DNA from: a virus
Virus record (IMG/VR): IMGVR_UViG_3300032240_000831
Location: 1 to 22,181 of that record
Reading direction: 5' to 3' (one strand)
DNA: 22,181 nt
Shown: piece after piece, positions 1 through 7,935 of the stretch
How positions within the stretch are numbered: position 1 is the first letter of the stretch
How the letters are laid out: every line of letters starts with the position of its first letter
Program-made: the position numbers and the translations under genes
The notes under the pieces: generated by a model
What the model was told of the DNA's origin: nothing
What the model saw: only the letters and a program-made list of their open reading frames with translations
Database searches by the model: none

Positions 1-3000
1 GCCAGTGATTTCATAGTTAACTGTACCAAAATACTGACCAACTAGGGTTTGATTAACTGTTACTGTAATTGGACTACCATATGTAATGTAGTCACTAGCC
101 GTTACACTCCAGGTAGACGCTGTTGGTCGAATAACCAAACTCTGTCCAGGATTGGCTGTAGCTGGTTGTAATGATAGGGTTTCAGCGGTTTCACTTATGA
201 CACTGCCTTTTGGTAATGTGATGTTACCTGAATTATTGAAACTCCAAATATTTGTTTGTGTGGTATTAGCGTTGGTTTGAATAGTTATGCCATCGCTATC
301 AACATATAACCAATTGGTTAACGATGAAGTATTATTTGGGTCAGTTTCGGCGGCGCCTTCGGGAGTGGTCCATTGTAGTTGGCTAAAATTACTGCTAACA
401 ATGTTTACCTGATGAGTGCTATCAGATCCTCTGATCACTCCATATGCAGGCAGTTTTAGAGAACCATCTGCGGCAAATGTCCACTCGTTCCTAGCACCAG
501 AAAAAGCAGTAGTTAATACAATGTCTGCTGGTCCCACATCAAACTGTGTGGTCTTATGATTAGTTGCAACATCACGGTTTTGTACGCTAAATGTAACTCC
601 GCCAGGTGTGCCTTCAACTGTGGGATTATATACAACAAGATTTAAGTCGTTGCCTTCTCGAGCGTAAATACTACCCGGTAATGTTAGTGTACTACCTGCA
701 TCAAGTGTCCACCCGCTAGTTCCTGGTACTAGAAAATTAATGTTTTGAGCAGTTACAGTATAAGGAACATAACCATCTTCTGTGTGGTTAAGAGCGTCGT
801 TGGCAATGCCATATGTGGCATTCCCTGTGCCTATACCAAACTTGCTACCAGCACCTCCACCATTGGCAATCTTTAGGGTATAGTTAACACCAGTGTTAGT
901 ATTTGATATAGTCTGCCCGTCAAATGCAGAGTTGTTAGGGAATGTCAACTTGCTATCTAATCCAAACTGCCAGGTGTTGAATACTGTTCCAGAATTGTTC
1001 ACACTGGTTTGTACAAAGGCACCGTCGTCTTGAGCAAAGAATTGTTGGTAACCTGTACCGCCGTTGGTAATGCCGGCTCCTTGTCCTGGAGCACCAGAGA
1101 TAAATCCACCAGCTACGCTAGAACCATCTGGTAATGTTAATGTACCATCTGTACCAAAGGTCCAATTGAAATCATCTCCTGGATTGTTGCCAATTCCATC
1201 AACATTTTGAGTCGTAGTAATGTAGAGACCGCCTCCTATATCATAACCTAGTTCAAGTCGTTGATTGTTTAGATCGTTTCGTCCATCCGACCATACTCTA
1301 AGCATTGCACTTGATGGGTTCATGTTTACCCAACGAATACTCGAAGCACCGGACAGGTCGTCGTCAATGTAGATATGTCCATCGTTATTGCCAACAACAA
1401 TATCTTTTGCTACAGTTAGCGCACCATCTGTACCAAAAATCCATTCGTTTTGAGTTTGAGTTTGCGTATTGTAACTTCTAATGTATACCTGTTCAGTGGC
1501 ATGGTCAGCTTGTACATTAGTACCTTCGCCACCAATAATATCAAGTCCATAAATAGATCCACCTGCGGGTAATGTCAAATTACCATCTGTGTCAAATGTC
1601 CATTGGTTGGTTACTCCAGTAGCAATACTCACCGTGCCTGTATTATTGACAGCAGATATAGTAGTATCTTCAACGGTCAATCCTCCCAAGTATGTGCTCG
1701 GAGGTGGAATAACTGTAGGACTTGCGTCAACCCATAGATCTGTGTATCTAATATACATACGACCTTCAACACTGTTGTACCACAAGCGTCCATTAGGAGC
1801 ACGGGTTGGAGGAGTTTCACCTGCTACTGTATAGATAATACTATTGCCATCCATATCAACAATGTCGCCAACATCAGTACTGGTTGAAAGTTCATGTATG
1901 ATTGATGTTACCAAATTACCATTACTGTCAACACTCCAGGTACTGAGATTAATATCAGTGCCGCTGCTATTGACTGCAAGATTGACCAAGTAGGGACCGT
2001 TACTATCAACACCCACAAACGCATCAAATACTTCATTTGCTACATTCTGGAAGTTATCGTTGATATATTCTAATTCAGAAATTATTGTTGATTTAATGGC
2101 TATGGTACTAGTACCGGCGTCCAATGTATTGTTAGGGAATGTTGTTGTACCATCTGCGCCAAATTCCCAAACGTTCTCTGGTGCTGGATCAGCAACTAAT
2201 CCTGTTGCTATTTGTACAGTACCACTAGTTGATGCTGTTGGACTATTGACGACCACCGCCGCAACTGATGTTGCATCTTCGGGATTGTCTACCCATTCTA
2301 AGGCAACATATCCGCTTGTGCCTTGACCGAGAACACCCACCGCGGTACCAGTGCTGCCTATGATGACATCAAGACCGTTAATATTTCCAATACGAGTATT
2401 ACCGCTAGGCAATGTTAGTACGCCATCTTTACTAAAACTCCAAAGATTTGTTGCATCTGTACCAATCTGTACGCCCACGTTTGTTAACGTTGAATCATAG
2501 GGTAACTTAACATAGTTGAGGTCATCACCAAAGAATAGATCTACAGTAGTAGGGTCATCACGCATTATGTGGAAATGACTTGCTTGAGTAGGAACGCATT
2601 GTTCAGGACTATTACCAAACAATACCGTGCCACGGTCTGTGACCAATGCTATACCATTACCACCCGAAGTGTCGCCGGTTATATAGGTCTCGTTAACATA
2701 ACTACCAATATCCCAAGATCCATCGTCTCTAAAGAATAAATGATTTTTTGGTACTTGTACATCAAATGTAGTTGTAGTTAATGTAACATCAATTGGACAA
2801 CCATTACCCTGCGATGTTAGATCCCAACTTGTGCCATTTGTAAATGCTGTAGTCTGTACAGTTTGATCTGGGAATGTTAATGTACCGTCTGTGCCAAATA
2901 CTAATTCATAACCATTGTTTTTAAGTTTGTTTAACTCAATATTAAAGTTAGTTAGATCTGCCCAAGTTAATACACCACTGCCGTTGTTGTATAAGAATCC

Positions 3001-4713
3001 GTCACTGTTAGCAGGGAGAGGACTAGGGCCACTTGGTCCCATTTCTCCTTGAGGACCACTTGGGCCAGGACTGCCTGTATATCCGCGTGGGCCGCTTGGG
3101 CCACCTGGACCGGTTGGACCTGCTTGTCCTGTATCTCCAACATCGCCTTGTGGTCCTACAATAGGACCAACATCATTCCATTGTTCGTCAACAAGATTCC
3201 AGAACCATAAACTGCCGGGCAAGTGTGTACGTGCTGTAATGGTAATGGTACCCATCATCATCGCATGATATTGACAGATATAATAGTAAGTACCAGGAGC
3301 AACACCAGTAGTATCCCATACTACAGTTGCTGATTGCGATCCGTTGTTAGTTACTCCTGCTACAGCATTTCCTGTTCCAGTAGTAGGCGATGTTTTAATC
3401 CAGAAAGGATGCCCGCTGGCGCTGACATTAAATGTTAGTACAGAACCAGCAACCGCAGTAATAGATAAATCCGAGCCTGCTCCGCCACCACTGAATATAT
3501 AATCACTAGATCCGCTGTTGGTTACGTTATATGATTGACTTTCTAAAGGTGTACCTTCAGTGACAATCCACCCATCTCCGGGTTGTCCAGTAGCTGGTAG
3601 ATCAGCAATAGTATCTTTGGTACCTTGTAGAATTACACTTACACCTTGGTCACCAGTGCGACCACGTGCCCCTACTGGTCCACTAGGACCTACTGGACCT
3701 AATTCTCCAAGACCGGCTACGTTAGATTCTACCCAGTATCCATCATAGAATACATAATTCTTACCACCGACAGCATCAAACCATTGATCGCCTACTACAG
3801 CATCGTATGGAGGATTAGATTCAACAATGCTCTGAATGCTGGTTAGTGTGCCTTCGGCAGTAATGGTCAAGTTATGTCCAACACTGACATATCCAGTTTG
3901 TGTTGTTGTAGCTATTCTGGTTACAGGTAATCCATTAACCAATAAGTTACTGCCTGTGGTTGTTAATGCTACACCATTGATATATAAGCTATCCTTGGTG
4001 TAAATATTTTTCCATTGTTTGGCAATACTACCTAGGTTATATAAGTTATTAGTTGCTGGTAGTATGTTATGGAAACTAGCATTACCAGTTACTGTTAAAT
4101 CTGTAGTTGTGAATATTTGTGCAAATACTGTTCCAGTTGCTAGAACATTATTAAGCGTAGCAGTGTTACTTACAACCAAATTAGGAATAGTAGGAGTACG
4201 AGTGTAGGTAATGCTATCAACAGTTAAATTGTTAACAGTACCTGTGGTAATTGTAGCAGTTGATGCCAATAAATTTGTAACTGATGCTGTAGTAATATCA
4301 GCACGTACCACAGTTGCCAAAGGAATAACAGCATGAGCAAGTGTAGCTGTATTTGTCACTGTTAAATTAACAGCAGTTAAATTAATAATAGTTGCTTTGG
4401 AAATGCTAGCAGTAGTGACCAACAATAAATTAACTGTAGCGGTATCGCTAACTGTTAATACTCTAGTGTCTACCGTACCTGTTGTAGCAAAGTTATCAAC
4501 AGTGGCAGTTCCATTGATATCAATACCAGCAAAGTGAGGAATATCGTAAGTGTTCAATCCCTGGTTATAACTACTACCAGTATTTGTGCCTGTAGAAAAT
4601 GCGCCAGAACTTAACTGCGAGAAGTTATAGTTAATTTTATTGAATGCTGTGCGTAGCGTATCACCGTTACCAGCATTTGGTCCTGTACCGGTGTTAATAT
4701 ATAAAATAGTCAT
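1..4713 (-). CDS. Giant tail-fibre-like structural protein with collagen repeats and a cupredoxin-like module (C-terminus outside window)
   Basis: The minus strand is open from the ATG at 4713 to base 1, giving 1571 codons without a stop, so the gene runs off the window. The N-terminus (MTILYINTGTGPNAGNGDTL) is followed by about 300 residues rich in Thr, Ala and Asn. Gly-X-Y collagen-like stretches lie at about residues 333-353 and 518-565. Between them, at about 405-492, is a cupredoxin-like module with GHPFWIKT and YYYICQYHAMMMG, giving plausible His, Cys, His and Met metal ligands. The rest contains about eleven copies of a motif like W-F-G-x-D-G-x-L-T-L-P, roughly every 70-90 residues. 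Collagen triple helices and short beta repeats are typical of phage fibres that contact the host, so a tail or whisker fibre role is inferred. An SD-like AGGAA precedes the start. The exact structural role is unknown. Confidence 0.85.
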   Translation of the reverse strand, partial: MTILYINTGTGPNAGNGDTLRTAFNKINYNFSQLSSGAFSTGTNTGSSYNQGLNTYDIPHFAGIDINGTATVDNFATTGTVDTRVLTVSDTATVNLLLVTTASISKATIINLTAVNLTVTNTATLAHAVIPLATVVRADITTASVTNLLASTATITTGTVNNLTVDSITYTRTPTIPNLVVSNTATLNNVLATGTVFAQIFTTTDLTVTGNASFHNILPATNNLYNLGSIAKQWKNIYTKDSLYINGVALTTTGSNLLVNGLPVTRIATTTQTGYVSVGHNLTITAEGTLTSIQSIVESNPPYDAVVGDQWFDAVGGKNYVFYDGYWVESNVAGLGELGPVGPSGPVGARGRTGDQGVSVILQGTKDTIADLPATGQPGDGWIVTEGTPLESQSYNVTNSGSSDYIFSGGGAGSDLSITAVAGSVLTFNVSASGHPFWIKTSPTTGTGNAVAGVTNNGSQSATVVWDTTGVAPGTYYYICQYHAMMMGTITITARTHLPGSLWFWNLVDEQWNDVGPIVGPQGDVGDTGQAGPTGPGGPSGPRGYTGSPGPSGPQGEMGPSGPSPLPANSDGFLYNNGSGVLTWADLTNFNIELNKLKNNGYELVFGTDGTLTFPDQTVQTTAFTNGTSWDLTSQGNGCPIDVTLTTTTFDVQVPKNHLFFRDDGSWDIGSYVNETYITGDTSGGNGIALVTDRGTVLFGNSPEQCVPTQASHFHIMRDDPTTVDLFFGDDLNYVKLPYDSTLTNVGVQIGTDATNLWSFSKDGVLTLPSGNTRIGNINGLDVIIGSTGTAVGVLGQGTSGYVALEWVDNPEDATSVAAVVVNSPTASTSGTVQIATGLVADPAPENVWEFGADGTTTFPNNTLDAGTSTIAIKSTIISELEYINDNFQNVANEVFDAFVGVDSNGPYLVNLAVNSSGTDINLSTWSVDSNGNLVTSIIHELSTSTDVGDIVDMDGNSIIYTVAGETPPTRAPNGRLWYNSVEGRMYIRYTDLWVDASPTVIPPPSTYLGGLTVEDTTISAVNNTGTVSIATGVTNQWTFDTDGNLTLPAGGSIYGLDIIGGEGTNVQADHATEQVYIRSYNTQTQTQNEWIFGTDGALTVAKDIVVGNNDGHIYIDDDLSGASSIRWVNMNPSSAMLRVWSDGRNDLNNQRLELGYDIGGGLYITTTQNVDGIGNNPGDDFNWTFGTDGTLTLPDGSSVAGGFISGAPGQGAGITNGGTGYQQFFAQDDGAFVQTSVNNSGTVFNTWQFGLDSKLTFPNNSAFDGQTISNTNTGVNYTLKIANGGGAGSKFGIGTGNATYGIANDALNHTEDGYVPYTVTAQNINFLVPGTSGWTLDAGSTLTLPGSIYAREGNDLNLVVYNPTVEGTPGGVTFSVQNRDVATNHKTTQFDVGPADIVLTTAFSGARNEWTFAADGSLKLPAYGVIRGSDSTHQVNIVSSNFSQLQWTTPEGAAETDPNNTSSLTNWLYVDSDGITIQTNANTTQTNIWSFNNSGNITLPKGSVISETAETLSLQPATANPGQSLVIRPTASTWSVTASDYITYGSPITVTVNQTLVGQYFGTVNYEITG

Positions 4714-4780
4714 TGGTTAAATTCCTGCTAATTTTCTAATAGACTTTGTCTGTGAAATCTTGTTGTAGTCGTTCATATCC

Positions 4781-4788
4781 ATATTTAG
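4781..4788 (-). promoter_or_regulatory. Candidate T4-type late promoter for the tail-fibre gene
   Basis: The minus strand reads CTAAATAT about 68 bases upstream of the ATG at 4713. It resembles the T4 late box TATAAATA, and the same octamer sits upstream of the other large virion gene (12876-12883). Short AT-rich matches arise easily by chance, so support is modest. Confidence 0.3.
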
Positions 4789-4798
4789 TTTGGTTTTT

Positions 4799-4804
4799 TA
4801 TAAT
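4799..4804 (+). promoter_or_regulatory. Possible -10 box upstream of the Cys4 protein gene
   Basis: TATAAT preceded by TTTGGTTTTT, which recalls the operator-bearing promoters further right. No convincing -35 lies at 16-18 bases. If used, the leader would be only about 11 bases, with no Shine-Dalgarno before the ATG at 4822. Confidence 0.3.
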
Positions 4805-4821
4805 CCGAATGTAAATACACT

Positions 4822-5109
4822 ATGTTCCTGGAAACAAAAAATGTTACATCGCGGTACACTAGGGCCAGCAAGTCGGGCATTGAACATGCCTACTTACGGA
4901 CCAAAACAGTTGCCGTGTTTAGTTGCGATAGTTGCAGTATCGTGTTTGAAAGAGAGATCGGAAACATGGACCACAAGCGTCTTAGCAACAATTATTCACA
5001 CGTATGTTCAAATTGTAATCCAAAACAGTTTGCTCAACGCAAGGGTGTTGAGAGTCGTCGCTTTTGGAATATGCCCATAGATCAAGACATAGAAATTTCT
5101 AAGTTTTGA
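4822..5109 (+). CDS. Small Cys4 zinc-binding protein, function unknown
   Basis: A 95-residue basic protein with two CxxC pairs (C35/C38 and C62/C65), the spacing expected of a four-cysteine zinc site. The C-terminal half is rich in Arg and Lys and ends in a conserved-looking FWNMPIDQDI stretch. No HNH or other nuclease residues are visible, so a DNA- or RNA-binding or adaptor role is only a guess. The stop at 5107-5109 abuts the -35 box of the HNH gene promoter, so the two genes are probably transcribed separately. An overlapping 96-codon frame (4790-5080) lacks any domain signature and was discarded. No clear ribosome site precedes the chosen ATG, so the start is the weakest part of the call. 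Confidence 0.7.
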   Translation: MFLETKNVTSRYTRASKSGIEHAYLRTKTVAVFSCDSCSIVFEREIGNMDHKRLSNNYSHVCSNCNPKQFAQRKGVESRRFWNMPIDQDIEISKF

Positions 5110-5139
5110 TTGACATTTTACCAGTTTTTGTGCTATAAT
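5110..5139 (+). promoter_or_regulatory. Sigma70 promoter of the HNH endonuclease gene with a dyad over the -10
   Basis: TTGACA (5110-5115), 18-base spacer, TATAAT (5134-5139). The spacer contains TTTTACCAG, a half-match to the operator found in the right-arm promoters. CCAGTT (5121-5126) and AACTGG (5141-5146) form an inverted repeat flanking the -10 box, so repressor binding there is plausible. Confidence 0.8.
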
Positions 5140-5169
5140 AAACTGGTGATTTAACCATTAAATACAATT

Positions 5170-5679
5170 ATGAACTGCTTACTACTAAATGCTGATGCTA
5201 GCCCAGTTTCGATGTTGCCATTGAGCACAATCGGCTGGCAAGATGCCATCAAATACATTGTGTCCGATAAGGCACATGTATTAGAGTGGCACGAAGACTG
5301 GATTGTTCGTAGCGAACGTTGGAGCACACCTGTGCCCGCTGTGCTTATTCTTAAAGAATATCAAAAGAAAAAGACCGGAGTTCGCTTTAGCAAGAGTAAT
5401 ATATTCTTGCGCGACGGCTACACCTGTCAATACTGTGATGAAGAAGTGACACGTAAGACTGCTACTTTGGATCACGTATTGCCAACCAGCCACGGTGGTA
5501 AGACAACATGGGAAAACTGTACCACAGCCTGTGCTGACTGTAATGCTCGCAAGGGCAACAACAAGAAGATTACGCCAAAAAACAAGCCATGGAAACCAAA
5601 CTACTTCCAGCTAGTTGAAAGGCGTAAGAAGCTAAAGTGGGATATTCCACACGCATCTTGGGCTAACTACCTAGAATGA
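5170..5679 (+). CDS. HNH endonuclease
   Basis: A 169-residue protein with a complete C-terminal HNH core. The zinc-binding cysteines are CQYC (C86, C89) and CADC (C121, C124). The catalytic signature is LDHV (D101, H102), followed by H108 and N116 in WENC, with N125 and R127 after the last Cys pair. HNH nucleases of this CxxC-DH-N-CxxCN type make divalent-metal-dependent cuts in DNA. In phages they act as free-standing homing nucleases, packaging-associated nickases or restriction-like enzymes, and this sequence does not decide between them. The N-terminal 75 residues are a non-catalytic region common in bacterial members of the family. It has its own sigma70 promoter and a strong terminator starting in its stop codon, so it is a monocistronic unit inserted between minus-strand operons, as expected of a mobile gene. 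Confidence 0.92.
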   Translation: MNCLLLNADASPVSMLPLSTIGWQDAIKYIVSDKAHVLEWHEDWIVRSERWSTPVPAVLILKEYQKKKTGVRFSKSNIFLRDGYTCQYCDEEVTRKTATLDHVLPTSHGGKTTWENCTTACADCNARKGNNKKITPKNKPWKPNYFQLVERRKKLKWDIPHASWANYLE

Positions 5680-5704
5680 GAAAAGCGCCGAACGGCGCTT
5701 TTCT
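5679..5704. terminator. Bidirectional intrinsic terminator
   Basis: A perfect 12-bp stem (5679-5690 with 5693-5704) with a 2-base AA loop. It starts with AGAAAA and ends with TTTTCT, so both strands have a GC-rich stem followed by a T-run. It closes the HNH gene on the plus strand and the IF-1 operon on the minus strand. Confidence 0.92.
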
Positions 5705-5716
5705 ATTGGCTAGACA

Positions 5717-5935
5717 TTATTTTGATCGGTAAACAATACGACACTTGGTTAGGTCGTACGGGCTCATTTCTACTTTTACTTTATCCCCTTGCAGGATTGT
5801 AATTCTATTCTGACGCATCTTGCCCGAGATGTGTCCTAGCACGGTATGCCCTTGCTCTAACGCTACCCTAAACATTGCGTTGGGTAGTACTTCTTCAACC
5901 TTACCTTCAAGGCTGATCATATCTTCTTTAGCCAC
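5717..5935 (-). CDS. infA: Translation initiation factor IF-1
   Basis: A 72-residue protein, exactly the usual bacterial IF-1 length and collinear with it throughout: MAKED at the N-terminus, [29 protein letters not shown] and RIVYRSK. IF-1 is a single OB-fold protein that occupies the 30S A site during initiation and works with IF-2 and IF-3; the basic RNA-contacting residues in KMRQNRI and YRSK are present. The usual Gly of the late KGRI motif is Cys here. Translation starts at GTG (5935-5933) directly after the TAA of the upstream gene. Its ribosome site AAGGAGAG lies inside the end of that gene, indicating coupled translation in the ligase operon. It is divergent enough from recalled bacterial versions to be a long-resident phage gene, but closest relatives were not searched. 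Confidence 0.95.
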   Translation of the reverse strand: MAKEDMISLEGKVEEVLPNAMFRVALEQGHTVLGHISGKMRQNRITILQGDKVKVEMSPYDLTKCRIVYRSK

Positions 5936-6178
5936 TTAAACTGTCTCTCCTTTTAGACCATTAATTACGAGCTCCTTAGCTCGTTTGGTTAGATTAGCCT
6001 CTTCGGCTTCCATGAGTTTCCACCCTATAATATTCATATATTCGTGGAGTGCCACTTTGCCTTCATCTGTCCAATGACTATAGCTCTGACCTACAGAGCT
6101 ATGGTAATAGTATTTACGGTTTTGCATTAATTCGTGGATGCCTCCGAACATTAGATCTTTGATTGCTTGTTTATCCAT
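5936..6178 (-). CDS. Conserved-looking phage protein, 80 aa, function unknown
   Basis: An open frame extends to 6451, but that upstream part is antiparallel noise inside the ligase gene. The ATG at 6178, one base after the ligase stop, gives a compact 80-residue protein beginning MDKQAIKDLM. It has a Tyr-rich segment (RKYYYHSSVG) and a predicted helical C-terminal half ending in KRAKELVINGLKGETV. A weak GGTGA sits about 12 bases upstream, within the ligase end. The tight packing (ligase, 1 base, this gene, 0 bases, IF-1) indicates one transcript and translational coupling. No catalytic motif or membrane segment is visible and no function is proposed. Confidence 0.8.
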   Translation of the reverse strand: MDKQAIKDLMFGGIHELMQNRKYYYHSSVGQSYSHWTDEGKVALHEYMNIIGWKLMEAEEANLTKRAKELVINGLKGETV

Positions 6179-6179
6179 A

Positions 6180-7487
6180 CTAGATTTTTTCACCTGCTGT
6201 AAAACCGCGGAATCGGAGGAATCTAGGAAAACGGAGCGAAAAGATATCCTCGCTATCTTGATTCCGAGTAGCCGCATCTGCTCGGATTTCAACGATCTGT
6301 CCCAGGACCGCGTCTTGATCGGACCAAATTTCATCGCGAAGTTCGTCAGTGAGTCCGGAACCAACGTTAACACGAATTTTCTTACCATCATCTTCGCCTT
6401 CACAAATAAGGGCGCCCAGGCGACCTTGGTTTTTACCTGTACCTTCTTCAAGGGCTGTAACTTTCAAACTAACTTCAATGAAAGGCTTTTGCTTGAGCCA
6501 GCTTACACTACGCTTACATTCGTAGAGTGCTTCTAGCTCCTTGATCATAATGCCTTCAAATCCGTTTTCAATGGCATCTTTATTGTATTGCTTGAATTGC
6601 ATTTCGCCAACACCAGAATCTAAGTCAACTTCGAGTTGGGGAATAATATCAATTACACCTGTCTTGTCAAAGAATGGCTTCATGCTACGCAGTAGATTAC
6701 TACGGCGCTTTTGACCCATTACACTTTTACCCTTTTGGAATTCACGCAACGGAACAATATCAAACAACATAAGGCGAGCATCTTCACTTTGGACATCGCT
6801 CTTGCGATGTACTTGTTTCATCAGAGCTTGGAAACTAGAGCTAACCATTTCTCCATCTAAAACCATGCTACGCTCAAAGTCATCAATATTAGCTTCTAAT
6901 GCGGCAGTGATATGTCCGAAGTTTTCTAGTAATTTACCGTTACGGCTGTACTGACTTACAGTACGGTTTTCCATGTTGATAATTGTAATGACACGAACGC
7001 CATCTAACTTAGGCTCAAGAAGTTTCTTGCCAATGATTTTCTTTTCGTGATTGGCACCGTCATGTGCCAACATACACTCAAACACAGGCACAGCATTCTT
7101 TTTAATTTTGTTAACAGTTTTTTCGCTGATGCCACATCGCAGATCTTTGATAAGGATACGACGATACCAATCATTCCACTGTCTTTGTGTGCTGGCGCTT
7201 AATGCCAGTTCAATAGCATCGCGAGCATCGTGTCCAGTAAGTTGTCGGGTGTACAACAGATGAGCCAATTCTTTAAATGCCACCCAGGGCAATCCTTGTC
7301 CATCTGGACCTCCATGTGTTGGTACTTTCTTTACACCAAAGGTATAAAGATTATCTAATGCCATACACATACCTTCAAACAATTCAGTGTTATCGAGTTG
7401 TGCTTCTAAGATGGCTTCTTTGTTAAGACGGCTAGGATGTTCTTCCAAACTACGGATAACGCTATCGCAAGGATCGTGTGTGTTCAT
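6180..7487 (-). CDS. ATP-dependent DNA ligase
   Basis: A 435-residue nucleotidyltransferase of the T4 gp30 type that seals nicks during phage replication and repair. All adenylation motifs are visible: motif I EPKLDGVR with the nucleophile K160, YSRNGK (about 180-185), VLDGEM (209-214), LMLFDIVP (239-246), FEGIMIK (310-316), and motif V WLKQKP with K332/K334. About 150 N-terminal residues form the helical domain of viral and eukaryotic-type ligases. The last 95 residues fit an OB-fold domain ending in RFPRFLRFRG. The length suits a complete enzyme. It is first in a three-gene operon behind a promoter at 7548-7520 and is translationally linked to the 80-aa gene and infA. Confidence 0.96.
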   Translation of the reverse strand: MNTHDPCDSVIRSLEEHPSRLNKEAILEAQLDNTELFEGMCMALDNLYTFGVKKVPTHGGPDGQGLPWVAFKELAHLLYTRQLTGHDARDAIELALSASTQRQWNDWYRRILIKDLRCGISEKTVNKIKKNAVPVFECMLAHDGANHEKKIIGKKLLEPKLDGVRVITIINMENRTVSQYSRNGKLLENFGHITAALEANIDDFERSMVLDGEMVSSSFQALMKQVHRKSDVQSEDARLMLFDIVPLREFQKGKSVMGQKRRSNLLRSMKPFFDKTGVIDIIPQLEVDLDSGVGEMQFKQYNKDAIENGFEGIMIKELEALYECKRSVSWLKQKPFIEVSLKVTALEEGTGKNQGRLGALICEGEDDGKKIRVNVGSGLTDELRDEIWSDQDAVLGQIVEIRADAATRNQDSEDIFSLRFPRFLRFRGFTAGEKI

Positions 7488-7519
7488 AATGTGTCTAAAA
7501 TATAGTGGAAATATAACTT

Positions 7520-7548
7520 ATTGTACAACAGTTATAGCCAAATGTCAA
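7520..7548 (-). promoter_or_regulatory. Sigma70 promoter of the ligase-infA operon
   Basis: On the minus strand TTGACA (7548-7543), 17 bases, TACAAT (7525-7520), about 33 bases before the ligase ATG. A near-operator TGGTAAAAAC (7563-7554) lies just upstream of the -35, resembling the TGGT-N3-ACCA dyad of the right-arm promoters. Confidence 0.8.
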
Positions 7549-7565
7549 GCAGTGTTTTTACCATA

Positions 7566-7889
7566 TTAGACCGAAAAACTTGATCCGCAACCGCAGGTAC
7601 TAGAAGCATTTGGATTTTGGATAACAAATTGGCTTCCCATAAGTTCTTCTTTGTATTCTATTGTAGCACCTTGCATATATTGAGCACTCATAGAGTCTAC
7701 TAAAATTTCCAATTCATCTCTGTTGACAACAAAATCGTCTTCGTTTATTTCTTCGTCTAATGTAAATCCATAACTAAATCCAGAACAACCGCCGCCTTGT
7801 ACAAACACCCTTAATTTAATTTTAGGATTGTTTTCTTCGGCAAGTATGTCCCGTATCTTTTCGATTGCGGTGTCAGTAATTGTAAGCAT
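7566..7889 (-). CDS. erpA: ErpA/IscA-type A-type iron-sulfur carrier
   Basis: A 107-residue HesB-family protein carrying all three cluster-ligand cysteines: C35 in GGGCSGF and C99/C101 in the terminal TCGCGSSF. It follows ErpA rather than IscA in detail ([34 protein letters not shown]), although the N-terminus is a few residues shorter than E. coli ErpA. Such proteins bind an Fe-S cluster as dimers and hand it to target apoproteins. In a phage it could mature a phage enzyme or support host Fe-S metabolism during infection. It is divergent from the 2OG-Fe(II) oxygenase gene 46 bases away, so the two iron-dependent functions share an intergenic control region. Lytic phages encoding such carriers are uncommon but not unprecedented. 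Confidence 0.93.
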   Translation of the reverse strand: MLTITDTAIEKIRDILAEENNPKIKLRVFVQGGGCSGFSYGFTLDEEINEDDFVVNRDELEILVDSMSAQYMQGATIEYKEELMGSQFVIQNPNASSTCGCGSSFSV

Positions 7890-7910
7890 GGTATATTTAC
7901 CCTATAAATA
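7880..7910 (+). promoter_or_regulatory. Candidate promoter of the oxygenase fusion gene, overlapping a T4-late-like box
   Basis: TTGTAA (7880-7885), 17 bases, TATAAA (7903-7908). TATAAATA at 7903-7910 exactly matches the T4 late-promoter octamer. A dyad GGTATATTTACC (7890-7901) fills the spacer and lies directly upstream of the erpA start on the other strand, so one protein bound here could affect both genes. Confidence 0.5.
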
Positions 7911-7935
7911 TCTTCCAGCCTATATTTTTATTTCA

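Noticed and set aside
1589-4207. Several 60-90 codon plus-strand frames
   Set aside because: They are antisense to the continuous 1571-codon fibre frame and consist of complements of its Thr/Gly/Pro repeats.
4790-5080. 96-codon plus-strand frame overlapping the Cys4 gene
   Set aside because: It lacks any domain pattern, whereas the frame at 4822 has paired CxxC motifs. Only one can be real, and the latter is far better supported.
5936-6451. 171-codon minus-strand frame as one protein
   Set aside because: The upstream 91 codons lie inside the ligase gene in another frame. The ATG at 6178, one base after the ligase stop, is the sensible start.
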